Part shown: positions 1-9,438 of the stretch, in pieces | How the letters are laid out: each line of letters opens with the position of its first letter | How positions within the stretch are numbered: position 1 is the first letter of the stretch | DNA from: Symsagittifera roscoffensis | Taxonomy: Eukaryota; Xenacoelomorpha; Acoela; Convolutidae | Reading direction: 5' to 3' | Length of the DNA: 64,000 nt | NCBI RefSeq assembly: GCF_963678635.1 | Contig: NC_087065.1 | Span: 47,372,381-47,436,380, forward strand | Program-made: the position numbers and the translations under genes | Notes under the pieces: generated by a model | The model's input: only the letters and a program-made list of their open reading frames with translations | What the model was told of the DNA's origin: nothing | Databases searched by the model: none

Positions 1-22
1 CCATGGCCCATACCCGATTCTA

Positions 23-493
23 ATGAATGTGGATGGCATCAATATCTACACAAAAGCTCACATAACTGATGCGAACGATCAGATTGGCCGGATATACATT
101 GGTCAAGAGGAGCTGAAGGTTAGACGAATCGGACACAACGCCATGCTCGAACAAGATGCGGTGCACATACGTTTCGAGGCCGATCTGGCCGCACACGTGC
201 TGGACGTGCAAGGCAGACGACTTTCAGTAAAGGGACTGCTAGACACGGGAGCAGTAGTTAGTGTCATGCCAGTCAAAACTTGGACCAACATGGGTTTCGA
301 GAGGTCGGATCTCATACCGACAAACATCAGGTTGGCAGCTGCCAATCAGGGAGCGATCTATGTGACTGGACGAACCCCGATCATTTCACTACAGCTCGGA
401 GGAAGACATCTTTGGATGAGCTTCCTAGTAGTGGAGAATTTGGACGAATCCGATCAGTTCATCTTAGAGAAGGGACTTTGTACGCAATTTTGA
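23..493 (+). CDS. pol, retropepsin domain (frameshifted)
   Basis: Aspartic protease of the retroelement polyprotein. The catalytic triplet is D74-T75-G76 (bases 242-250) in the context LLDTGAVVSVMP, followed by the hydrophobic and glycine-containing strands expected of retropepsins. The first ATG in the window is at 23, but the frame is open from the left edge, so the true start is upstream in gag-pol. Sense is lost near base 474: the typical sequence after the protease continues in the next frame (from about 474), so the last ~6 codons of this ORF are out of frame. The role is cleavage of the Gag-Pol precursor. Confidence 0.8.
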   Translation: MNVDGINIYTKAHITDANDQIGRIYIGQEELKVRRIGHNAMLEQDAVHIRFEADLAAHVLDVQGRRLSVKGLLDTGAVVSVMPVKTWTNMGFERSDLIPTNIRLAAANQGAIYVTGRTPIISLQLGGRHLWMSFLVVENLDESDQFILEKGLCTQF

Positions 494-896
494 TGTCACG
501 ATCGATCTCAATGACGGGTTGATTAGGATCAAGGATCCTGAGAGAAAGTATGAAAAGAAACCCCTTAATAAGATCTTAATTAACCAGGCCAAGGTGCCAA
601 TTTTTCTGGATCGAAAAGTTAGATTAAAACCAAACCAAGCCGTAGTAGCGACGTTTAGGATGAGGAACTTGAATGAACTCAGCAATGACAGACAGGTGTG
701 TCTGGTACCAAATCCAAACAGTAAAAGCTCGGCTATTTTAGGAAGAAGCTTCTCACTCACTCAGAGCGGACTGTGTGTGAGTGTGTTGTTGAACACAGAA
801 GCAACAACATTGACAAAATGGAGGGGAAAGAAACTTGCCTATGCTTTTCCCTCTGAACACAGACTTTCAGAGGTTGGAGAACTTGAAAAAAGTTGA
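474..896 (+). CDS. pol, protease to reverse transcriptase connector (broken)
   Basis: This continues the polyprotein in the frame beginning around 474 (residues DFVRNFDVTIDL at the junction). It holds no catalytic motif; the segment corresponds to the linker between protease and RT in Ty3/gypsy Pol. The frame ends with TGA at 894-896, just after an A6 run at about 887-892. The sense continues in another frame over about 895-985 (residues such as CPLHANQEC), and then returns to the first frame before the RT ORF. Two compensating frameshifts therefore flank a 90-bp stretch. Confidence 0.65.
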   Translation, partial: DFVRNFDVTIDLNDGLIRIKDPERKYEKKPLNKILINQAKVPIFLDRKVRLKPNQAVVATFRMRNLNELSNDRQVCLVPNPNSKSSAILGRSFSLTQSGLCVSVLLNTEATTLTKWRGKKLAYAFPSEHRLSEVGELEKS

Positions 897-977
897 TGTA
901 ACTAAATGTCCATTGCATGCGAACCAAGAATGTATAATGAAGAGAGTAAATGAATTGAAATCTTCTAGGAAATTAAA

Positions 978-2585
978 TTGTTTTCAATGAAGTCGGAAAC
1001 AGATGATGGGCTGTCTAGTTGTTCCAACTTTCCTGAGAGGCCGACGGAAGCAGAGTTAGCAGCGAATAAACCTGTCCTACCTGAGATAGAACATCTGAAG
1101 GGTAAAATATCAGAAAAGGAACTAGATTCGCTCAGAGCGGTGCTAAGTCGGAACGCAGACGTTTTTTCGAAACATAAGGCCGACATAGGTGGCTGTAACT
1201 TTGTAGAACACGAGATTGAGATAGAAGAGGGCTCGGTACCTCATAGGGATGGGGCGAAAAGGATGACCCCTCACAAGTCAGAAGCGTGTAGGAAAGAAAT
1301 CGAGATGTTAATGGAGTATGACATGATCGAGCCGTCGAAGTCCCCGTGGGCTTGTGGCGTGGTCATGGCGAAAAAGAAAGGGGGACAACTCAGATTTTGT
1401 TGTGATTTCCGTTATCTGAACGCAGTGACTATAAAGGACGCATACCCGATTCCCCGCATCGATGAGAGCCTATCCAAGCTGGGAGACGCGAAGTTCTTCA
1501 CGACGTTGGATTTGGGCTCTGCGTTCTGGCAAGTGCCACTCCGAAAGCAAGATCGAGAAAAAACAGGCTTCGCGTGCGAGCTGGGACTGTTCCCGTGGAA
1601 GAGGATGCCGTTCGGATTGTGCAACGCGACGGCCACATTCCAGCGACTGATGGCCCAGGCAATCACGAGCGTCACTAAGAAATACGGGAAACTCATCATG
1701 TGTTATGTCGATGATGTTGTGATTGCAACACCAACCTTAGAAGACCACATAGAGAGGTTGGATGAGGTGTTTTCTTGCATGAAGCAGGCGGGTCTGAAAT
1801 GTAAACCCTCTAGGTGTGAAATCCTCAGAGATTCCATAAAGTATCTGGGCCGCCTGGTGGATAAACATGGAGTGAGACCAGATCCTGAAGCGGTTGAAGC
1901 GGTGTTGACCTGGAAGGCTCCTAAAACAGATACACAGCTGATGAGTTTTTTGGGATTCGCTAATTATTATCGAGAATTCATCAAGGGGTATGCTGACAAA
2001 ATATACCCCATGCAGCGGTTGATGAGAAACAAGGGCAAAAAGTTAACTTGGACTGATGAAGCACAAGTTTCATTTGAGAACATCAAACGTGAACTTTGCG
2101 AGGCACCGGTCCTCGGTATGCCAACAGAGAAGGGGATGTTCGTGCTGGACACGGATGCATCAGTGGTTGCGATATCGGGCATACTTCACCAGGAGCAGGA
2201 GTGGAACGGGAGAACGGTTCTTCGTCCGATAGCCTACGGGAGTAAAGTCCTGAGTGATACTGAGATGAAGTACGGCGCACCAAAAGCGGAGATGTTCGCG
2301 GTGATCACTTTCGTTGAAAAATACAGGGCCTACTTGGGGAGTGCTCCCTTCAAGTTACGTGTGGATAATCGTGCCCTTACCTGGCTGAAAACCTATTCGA
2401 TGGACCAAAGTTATATTGGTCGTTGGATCGTGCGCCTGGATGGATACCACATGATCATAGAGCACCGTACCCGTGACAAGCACCAGATAGCCTCAGTAAA
2501 AAGACAGAATTCTATGAGCGCCTCGAGGAGAAGCAGGCTAACCAATCGGAAATCAAAGACGGGTTTTCATTTCTGGACAAGGTAA
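978..2585 (+). CDS. pol, reverse transcriptase and RNase H
   Basis: RNA-directed DNA polymerase plus RNase H. The RT fingers and palm carry LRFCCDFRYLN, the first catalytic Asp in TTLDLGSAFW (D178), MPFGLCNATATFQRLM and the active-site box YVDD (residues 243-246, bases 1704-1715). RNase H follows with D393 in LDTDAS, E438 in KAEMFAV and D463 in LRVDNRALTWL. The expected last catalytic Asp, normally shortly after the HRTRDKHQ segment, is missing: the frame changes at about 2487-2492, consistent with a small deletion there. The last ~30 codons to 2585 are out of frame. There is a methionine at 978, but the true polyprotein start is upstream. Confidence 0.92.
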   Translation: MFSMKSETDDGLSSCSNFPERPTEAELAANKPVLPEIEHLKGKISEKELDSLRAVLSRNADVFSKHKADIGGCNFVEHEIEIEEGSVPHRDGAKRMTPHKSEACRKEIEMLMEYDMIEPSKSPWACGVVMAKKKGGQLRFCCDFRYLNAVTIKDAYPIPRIDESLSKLGDAKFFTTLDLGSAFWQVPLRKQDREKTGFACELGLFPWKRMPFGLCNATATFQRLMAQAITSVTKKYGKLIMCYVDDVVIATPTLEDHIERLDEVFSCMKQAGLKCKPSRCEILRDSIKYLGRLVDKHGVRPDPEAVEAVLTWKAPKTDTQLMSFLGFANYYREFIKGYADKIYPMQRLMRNKGKKLTWTDEAQVSFENIKRELCEAPVLGMPTEKGMFVLDTDASVVAISGILHQEQEWNGRTVLRPIAYGSKVLSDTEMKYGAPKAEMFAVITFVEKYRAYLGSAPFKLRVDNRALTWLKTYSMDQSYIGRWIVRLDGYHMIIEHRTRDKHQIASVKRQNSMSASRRSRLTNRKSKTGFHFWTR

Positions 2586-5092
2586 CCTACGACAAACTGC
2601 CACTTACTAGATGGTTAGACAAGTCAGGGCATCCTATACCCGGACACCCTGACCTTCCAGTGGAGACGGCCGCGGAGATAAAGGTTTTAGCCAGTGGCGA
2701 GCCCGTTCCTCTGGATCTGCTAGTCCGATCCCAATTGGTACAGCAAGAACTTACCAGGCTGGGTATAAACAGCATGGCTCTATTGAACAGAACGGTGATC
2801 GTGGCGCCGGACGTCATGGAGAAGCTCCGTGACTTGTTGGACAGGGAAGTGGATAGGCATGATCGTGAGTGGATGGAGACCATGCAGCGGTTGACTGTCA
2901 CTGAGAGAACAGAGAAGAGGCAAGTGTCCATTCGCAGCCGAGGTGTTGAACGGGATTGCAGGTCGATAGTGAACCAGCTGGTGAGCTCGATGCCGAAGGA
3001 GGTCTTGTTGAGAACTTCGTTCACTGAACATGGCACACTGAATCAGACCCAAGCCAATGAGGAAGTCAGGATCAAGTCGAAATCCAGCTTCACCAGAAAA
3101 GTACATTTCACACATGCAAAAGCAGACGACGAACCGGGCTCAAATTGTTCTTCCGGGGACGAAACAATGTCCGGGGAGTCGGACATCTTCAGGACCGTGC
3201 AGGACAACTTGTCCGGGGAGAGGTTGATGAGAACACCTAGGGGCAGAATTTTGTCCGGGAAGTCGGATTCAAAGCGACCAAGGGACAGAGTTTTGTCTGG
3301 GGAGTCGAGAAACATCCCAAACAGAGTGGAACGTGATGAGGTGGAATCACTCGACTCAAGTGATAACTCGAGGCCGCAGTCCTGGGACAACACATCCGAG
3401 ACTACTTCTAATTCCGATGTATCGGAGGTTGCGATTCATTCCTTGTTGGTGGACTGGAAACAACGCGGGCTGGATAGGGAAATGCATCAGGATCCGGACA
3501 GAGACAGGTACACCTCCAATGAGGAGGGCACCGTGGTTGATAATGCCGCCGATGAGCTCGAGCTGATAGCAGTTTCGAATCGCCCAACCAGATTGCTGCC
3601 ACATGGTACGGTCGTCCGTACCAATCTGGAACCATCAGTGCTGGAAGCGACGCCTTTGAAAAAGATATGGTGTGTCAAGTTGATGGACGATGCTCATGCT
3701 CCAGAAATAATGAGTGGGCAAATGAACGTGGTAAAGACGTATTTGAAAGCCAGGTACAGGCTATCGGATCTCCCAAGGGCTCAACAAAATGATAGAATGA
3801 CGATCAGTCTGAAGAGATGGATCGAAAATGGAGCACCTGACAAGGGAGACTTGGAAGAAGACAGCTACAAGATCTTGAAGCAATTCTACCTGAAGAGAAA
3901 AGACTTGTTGTACCTGAACAAGGACGGAATCGTAGCCTGTAAACGTAAGGAAGATGACCAGGTCCTTTATAAATACAATTCGATAGTGTTACCACAGTTG
4001 TACCAGACCGAATTGTTCTTTCGTTCACATGATCAGATGGGCCATCAAGGCGTGGACAAAAAGTACGACAGGATACAGAAACGATTCGAATGGCCGGGAT
4101 TGAAGAAGGCTTGTGAGAAGTGGATCGCCGCATGTCTGTCATGTCAACAGGCGAAGGATCCCAGGAAACTGAGGTTTCCCCTACAGTCAATAGAGTCGTC
4201 GGGATTCAACGAAGTGGTGCAAATTGATCATCAGAAGATCTGCATGACAGCAACGGGATATAATCAGGTGCTGGTAATGATCGACCATTTTACAAAATAT
4301 GCGGAGGCAGCACCCTGCATGACAGCATCGGCGGAAGAAACATGCGATCATTTGAAAAATGTGTGGATAGCGAGGCATGGCTGCCCCATCACTTTCCAAT
4401 CGGACAATGGCAAAGCATTCGTGGGTGATCTCACGAGGGAGTTAATGAAAAGGTCGCAGGTAGCGAAGGCCCACTCGACCACTCATCACCCGCAAACGAA
4501 TGGCCTAGTCGAGAGACAAAATCGCACACTGGTATCCATGCTGAGAGTCTTTTGTTCACGCTACATGGATGACTGGGACAAGCTCTTACCGCAAGTGATG
4601 GGTGCTTACAACAGCACGGAGCATTCCACCACGGGAATAAGTCCGCATATGATGCTAACGGGTCACGAAAAAGCGCTTCCGTTGACGTTTTTTTACCCTG
4701 AATATGAGGGGAAGAGAACAGCACCGCAAACGTACGTGCGGAATGTTATTAGAAGACAGCAGGACCTCAATGACTTATGCAGGAGGAACACGCAACAGGC
4801 GCAAATTAGACAAAAAAGGAGGTTTGATAAAAGGACAGCCGATGCAAAAGCCTACTCAGTTGGCAACTACGTCTGGGTGTTCCAGGAAGTGGTTCCACCA
4901 AAAGGAACCAAGAAATTATTAAAGAAATGGCGTGGTCCAATTCAGATCACAGAGGTGCACCAAGGAGGTCGTTTTTATCGATTGAGCACTGGAAGAGCAG
5001 CTCATTATGAAAATATCAAACTACACAATGCCTCGTCAGAGGACTGGTGCATCCCAGCGGACATGCAAGAGGGAGACTGTTTGATAGGATAG
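2490..5092 (+). CDS. pol, long spacer and integrase
   Basis: The frame is open from about 2490 (after the RNase H break) to TAG at 5090-5092. The first ~490 codons are a hydrophilic spacer with several repeats of an LSGE/LSGK motif at 3160-3310. Integrase follows: an H-H-C-C zinc site (H at 4028 and 4043, CxxC at 4133-4144) in HDQMGH...CLSCQQ, then the catalytic triad D (4226), D (4403, QSDNGKAF) and E (4511, GLVERQNRT) with the standard D35E spacing. The C-terminus has WRGPIQITEV, resembling the GPY/F module. The role is insertion of the cDNA into host DNA. Sense continues past 5092 in the next frame after a frameshift near 5085. The spacer is much longer than in ordinary gypsy Pol. Confidence 0.9.
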
Positions 5093-6384
5093 TGGATCCT
5101 GCTTGTGAGGTGAATGAAAGGGGTACTCGCGACAAAAACGACGGGAATGAGGTGGTGGACGATTGCGACCTACCACTGGATCTGGAGTTGACCGAACGAG
5201 TAGAGGTGGATGATGAAACTCTACCTTATGCCGAGGAAGACTGGGACTACCCGGAACAAATTGAAATTGACAAAGGAATACAGCCTGACTTCCTCTCACC
5301 ATGGAAACACGCCAGAGCAAGAGAGGAAAAACAAGAAGAAATACAATCCGAGGATTTCGTCGTAGACAGGATAGTTGTAAGTGATATGATGGACTCGCTG
5401 GTAGGATTGGACGAAGTGGCGGTGCTAGAAGAAATCGACTTGGGGAATGACATGGATCAGGATTGGATCGACGATCGATCAGAACCGGAAGTGGATTTCG
5501 AACCAGAAGCGGAACAGACTCATGAGCAAGAACTAACGAACTTGCGGGTGCTCGAATGGCTCCATGATCTGCCGACAGATCCAAAAGAGACGATCCTGAC
5601 GATTCAGGACGTCGATAAAGACGGCATCAAATACGTCAGTCATGACAATACCGAGTCCAACCTCGATCTCCTAGACTTTGGGCGATCGACGGGGACGTCG
5701 ATGGATATTTTTGTCTGGGGAGTGGGGGTAGGACTCACCCACACCGAAAATCTGATAATAAAAAAATTGAAATCGGCCAGAGAAACCGGAGAACTAGAGA
5801 CAGAGGGCGAGAATGCTAAAAAACCACCTTTCGGACGAATTTTTGAATCGTATTTTGACCTACCGAACCATTATTCAAACAATATCGTCATAACGGACAG
5901 CGATTTCATACTCACGGAACGCACATGAGCTATAGCGATAACCGCGGACGTAAGCTTCAAAACAGCACTAGTGGCTGATTTCAAAAGAGAGTATAAGAAC
6001 ATCGAATTTTTATGGAAACAGAGGCCTGGTTTGGAAGGGATGATAGCGCTGACCCCTGTTGCATCACAGATACCAGGGAAATATTTGTGTTTCCTGGTTA
6101 CTAAGGCCACTGATAGGCCACACGTAGATCCAGAGAGCTTGGTATTGGCCTTGAATCGACTTAGGGATTTTCTGGTTGAGAGAGGAATGACCTCTCTCTC
6201 GTTACCAGTATATGATCCTAATAGGGGAAAGCTACATCCGAGAGAGTTGTACGCCCTTGTACATGTGATATTTTCAGAAACTGACTTAGAGGTTTACTTA
6301 CATAAAAAAATACTTTCTGAGCAAATGCTAGGAATTGCATTTGGTGATAAGTGGTTTTTATTAAGTTCACTTGATAAGAATTAG
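5047..6384 (+). CDS. pol C-terminal acidic spacer and macro domain, split by an in-frame TGA
   Basis: From about 5085 the polyprotein continues in this frame with ~230 mostly acidic residues. A segment from about 5830 to 6330 then resembles an ALC1/OARD1-type macro domain, a fold that binds ADP-ribose and in OARD1 removes it from glutamate. The matching pieces are an N-terminal strand-loop ending ITDSDFILTERT, then AIAITADVSF and VADFKREYKN, CFLVTKATD, LALNRLRDFLVERGM, LSLPVYD and FSETDLEVYL. A TGA at 5926-5928 interrupts the domain while the frame and the fold pattern run straight through it. The usual glycine-rich ligand loop is not preserved (GAGIA-type residues replaced), so enzyme activity is doubtful. 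Assignment is by pattern only; the acidic linker alone has no recognisable family. Confidence 0.6.
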
Positions 6385-6798
6385 TGTCAACTTTTAGATT
6401 AGGATTAGGTTTAAGGTACAATATTACGGATTATGTTTTTATGTGAAAGTGTAGATGTGTGATGTTTATGTGTTATGTTATTATTATGATATGTTTTATG
6501 TTTTGTGTCATAAAAGACCAGGAATACTCCAGGTAATCAAGGTGACAGCACTCATTTGTGCTACCCTGACAAAGATACAGGTGGACGATCCACCTTGGTG
6601 CTAAATTTTTAAATCAGAATTGAGAAGAGAATTTCAATGAAGAGTTTTAAAGATTTGAATGATGTTTTATCCAAAAATGATGATTTTAAGTCGCGACTTG
6701 TTTTTTAGATCTCGATTGATCAGAAATTGTTTGTTGAATTCATTGAATCAAACGAACCGGAAGAAACTACACGACAACAAAAATCAACACGATAAGAA
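6385..6798 (+). promoter_or_regulatory. Non-coding leader between pol and the accessory ORFs
   Basis: This is 414 bp without an ORF, AT-rich compared with the coding parts. It contains a short hairpin (AGGTGGA...TCCACCT, about 6579-6597), a nearby AGCAC...GTGCT pair at about 6547-6561, and a strong splice-acceptor-like tract (CTTGTTTTTTAG ending about 6708) 90 bp before the next ATG. An inferred role is expression of the downstream ORFs from a spliced or separately initiated RNA. No second LTR or primer-binding site is evident here. Confidence 0.4.
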
Positions 6799-7816
6799 AT
6801 GGGTGACACGAATGAACTAATGGAATTCCTCGCAGCGAGTCTAGGAGCGACTCTAGACGAGATCTATCAGCGGCTGATCGATTGTGACTTTACACGAGAA
6901 GACCCGGGGCTGGCGATGTTTGTGGTCGCGCTCCTCAATGCGTTAGGACGAGAGGGTCGAGGGAATCGCCCTACAGAAGTCGTGTTGATGTTGGCCTTCG
7001 GTGAGTCCGGGACCGCCGAGAGAGGTCGAAACCGACTGATGAAATGGCGGTGGGGAGAAATGTCTGGCCACGACCTGGCTCGTGAGCCAGGACTAGGTGA
7101 ACAGAGGGACCATCGGCTGGGTGAGATGCCCTTGCCGGTCCAACCTGCGCACCCGCTCATCGGAGCGAAAAGACAACGTGATGGGCCAGGCCCGTCACAT
7201 TCGGTCGACTCTCCAACAGCTCCTCCTCCTCCGAAGAGAGTGAGGGTGAGCGAAATAGAAATCCAGACGTCGGAGACGATTGAGACGTTGGAGAAGAAAG
7301 AGAGAGATCAGAGCGAGCTATGTGTCAAACTCCAGGAGTGTAGGGCGGTAGCTCGAGAAAGAGACGAATGGAAAAAGAAATTACAAAGATCTGCAGGTGG
7401 CCTATAAGGAGGATGAGATAAAGCACCTGAAGGAGCTGTATATAGCAAAAGTGAGCCAAGTGTCACAGGAAGTAGTTCTGGCGACAATGAAGTCCTCGGA
7501 GGGATCCAGCGACACACGCCCCAAGACAAGAGTACAGGAGCTGTGTACATCGAGAGAGACCGAGGCTCCTCAGCAGACACAACAGTCTGCTCCCAGTCAG
7601 AGGAACACAATACCAGACCCTTCTGACACCTATCTCGCTCCTCAGTTCCAAGAATCATTCAATCAAGTGGCCAGAGCAACAATGGATGAGATTAACAGAA
7701 CCACTGGGCGGACATTGGGTAGGATCGTTCCTTCCCAACGTCGTGATCATTCATCCAGCGGGGAGCGTCCTCGGGGACTGCGCATGGTGGAACCTTTCAA
7801 AAGTCCCGCGTGGTAG
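6799..7816 (+). CDS. Accessory ORF2, N-terminal disordered and coiled-coil part (frameshifted)
   Basis: ATG at 6799 opens a 202-codon frame: a helical N-terminus, a Pro/Ser-rich basic middle (APPPPKRVRV, a possible nuclear localisation signal) and a charged heptad-like helix (ETLEKKERDQSELCVKLQECRAVAR). At about 7383-7386 the heptads shift into another frame, which continues KEDEIKHLKELY and runs to 7816 through a Ser/Gln-rich stretch; at about 7805 it shifts back into the frame of the SGNH part. It therefore looks like the first ~340 residues of one long protein. No known Gag or Env family is recognised, and no signal peptide or membrane span is visible. Confidence 0.55.
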
Positions 7817-9438
7817 ACATTAGGAAGAATCTGATGGCACGTCACCAGTTCACGCAAGTGGGCGCGGAGCATCCTCGAGCCTGCCTGAATGACATGAGCT
7901 GGAACCCCGCTACGAGCAATCAGGTAATTCCCCCAGGGAGTCGCCACTTGATCATAGGAGACAGTTTGGTGAGGGATCTGAATGAGATCTTTGTCTATGG
8001 TCAGACTACCACTCTGTCCTTTGGAGGAGCCTCAGTGGCTCAGGTCATCAAGATGATGGAATTCCAGAGCGAAGATCATCTGGATACGCTGGTAACAATG
8101 CTGGGAACCAACGACGTCTCGAGAGCCCCAGTGACTCTGGAGAGCAAGTGGGAGCCTCTATTGGTATGCCTCCTGAACGAACTAAAGGAGAAGTATAGGC
8201 CCAGGCTTGTGGTGCTGTGCACGATACCACAGAACTCGATGGTGGGCACCACAGTGGCAGATTTTATGAATGGCAACGTGACACGGTGGAACGAAATGAT
8301 CCGCAGTCTGGTGAGAAACAACCCTGGCGAGCTGCGACTTCTGGATCTCGCTGGATCTCACATCGCGCTTACCAGAGATGGAATACATTTCAACACCCAA
8401 CAAGGGAGACACTGGATCAATGACGTATTTCAGACGCAGTTGAGGGAAGTGGAGCAGGAGTCGAGGGCGACCAGTTCTCTGGCTTGGACCAGCTCGACCG
8501 GAAGAAATAGAATAAGAAGGGCAAGCGTGCCCGAATCCCTCGTCAACCGCCTAGGGCCCTTGGCAATGGAGACGGCTACAGCTGCACCCATCGCTCCGAG
8601 CTCAAACGTAAGAGAGAGGCTAGGGACTGCTCCTCCTCCCAGAACACAACCGCTTGAAAGCCGACTCGGGAGATCAGTTGATCAGAACAGGAATAACTCC
8701 CAGACCGTGTCTAGGAGGAACGACCCGCCCGCCACGGCAAACCCTGCTTCAGCAGTAGGACCGTCTACGAGCGCCGTGCCAGCGGAGGGAGTTGAACCAG
8801 GCAGCGTGCTGCTTTGGAACCGATCAGACCTTAGTCATTGGGGACAGTACAAGGCGGACATGTCAACGAAGTTGAACATGAATACCTTGACATGTCGGGA
8901 GGACGCAATGAGAATGATCGGTGGAGAAAGTCCCACAGTGTCGCGACTATATCGGATACCGGGCGTGGATTGGCTGCTAGCAGAGCAGGAGCATTTCAGC
9001 TCCACGACTACGCTCCGGCACGCAGACCTGAGTGGAGTGCCTCAGGACAAAACCCTTGGACCTTTGAATACCCGGTCTCTTACGGACGTCCGCCAGAGAA
9101 CCAGGGAACTGACGCCACCTGCTCGTAAGGGCAAGTTTCAGACAGATAACAAGCCTAATAATAAGCATCACAAGATGTACAGGCAGTTTGATAAACCACC
9201 CGGTCAGACGCCTGGCGAATTTTCAAGAGACTACCCCCGAACGACCACGGTGGATGGAGATGACAGGAGATACGGGGAACTGAAGGCCCCAGTCGGTGAC
9301 GGCCTGTTTGCCGCTTATGATCCCTTGGACATGAAAGCTGCCAAGTATCTCATTGTGGCCAGTTCGGATTATCTCTATACGCCTCGTTCTCTCTTTTGGC
9401 CCGACGTGATTTTCTTGACGGCGCCTAAATTGAACTGA
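7810..9438 (+). CDS. Accessory ORF2, SGNH/GDSL hydrolase domain
   Basis: SGNH-fold hydrolase-like domain at residues ~43-220 of this frame. Block I is IIGDSLVRDL with nucleophile S52 (bases 7963-7965). Block III is MLGTNDVSR with N101. Block V is TRDGIHFN with D190 and H193. All four signature residues (Ser, Gly/Asn, Asp, His) are present, so esterase- or lipase-like catalysis is possible; the substrate is unknown. The C-terminal ~320 residues are Pro/Arg/Ser-rich and basic, then turn into the start of a second alpha/beta segment (KYLIVASSDYLY). TGA at 9436-9438 ends the ORF, but the frame stays open on the far side. GTG at 7810 is only the ORF limit; translation probably enters from the coiled-coil part. 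Confidence 0.75.
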   Translation: MVDIRKNLMARHQFTQVGAEHPRACLNDMSWNPATSNQVIPPGSRHLIIGDSLVRDLNEIFVYGQTTTLSFGGASVAQVIKMMEFQSEDHLDTLVTMLGTNDVSRAPVTLESKWEPLLVCLLNELKEKYRPRLVVLCTIPQNSMVGTTVADFMNGNVTRWNEMIRSLVRNNPGELRLLDLAGSHIALTRDGIHFNTQQGRHWINDVFQTQLREVEQESRATSSLAWTSSTGRNRIRRASVPESLVNRLGPLAMETATAAPIAPSSNVRERLGTAPPPRTQPLESRLGRSVDQNRNNSQTVSRRNDPPATANPASAVGPSTSAVPAEGVEPGSVLLWNRSDLSHWGQYKADMSTKLNMNTLTCREDAMRMIGGESPTVSRLYRIPGVDWLLAEQEHFSSTTTLRHADLSGVPQDKTLGPLNTRSLTDVRQRTRELTPPARKGKFQTDNKPNNKHHKMYRQFDKPPGQTPGEFSRDYPRTTTVDGDDRRYGELKAPVGDGLFAAYDPLDMKAAKYLIVASSDYLYTPRSLFWPDVIFLTAPKLN

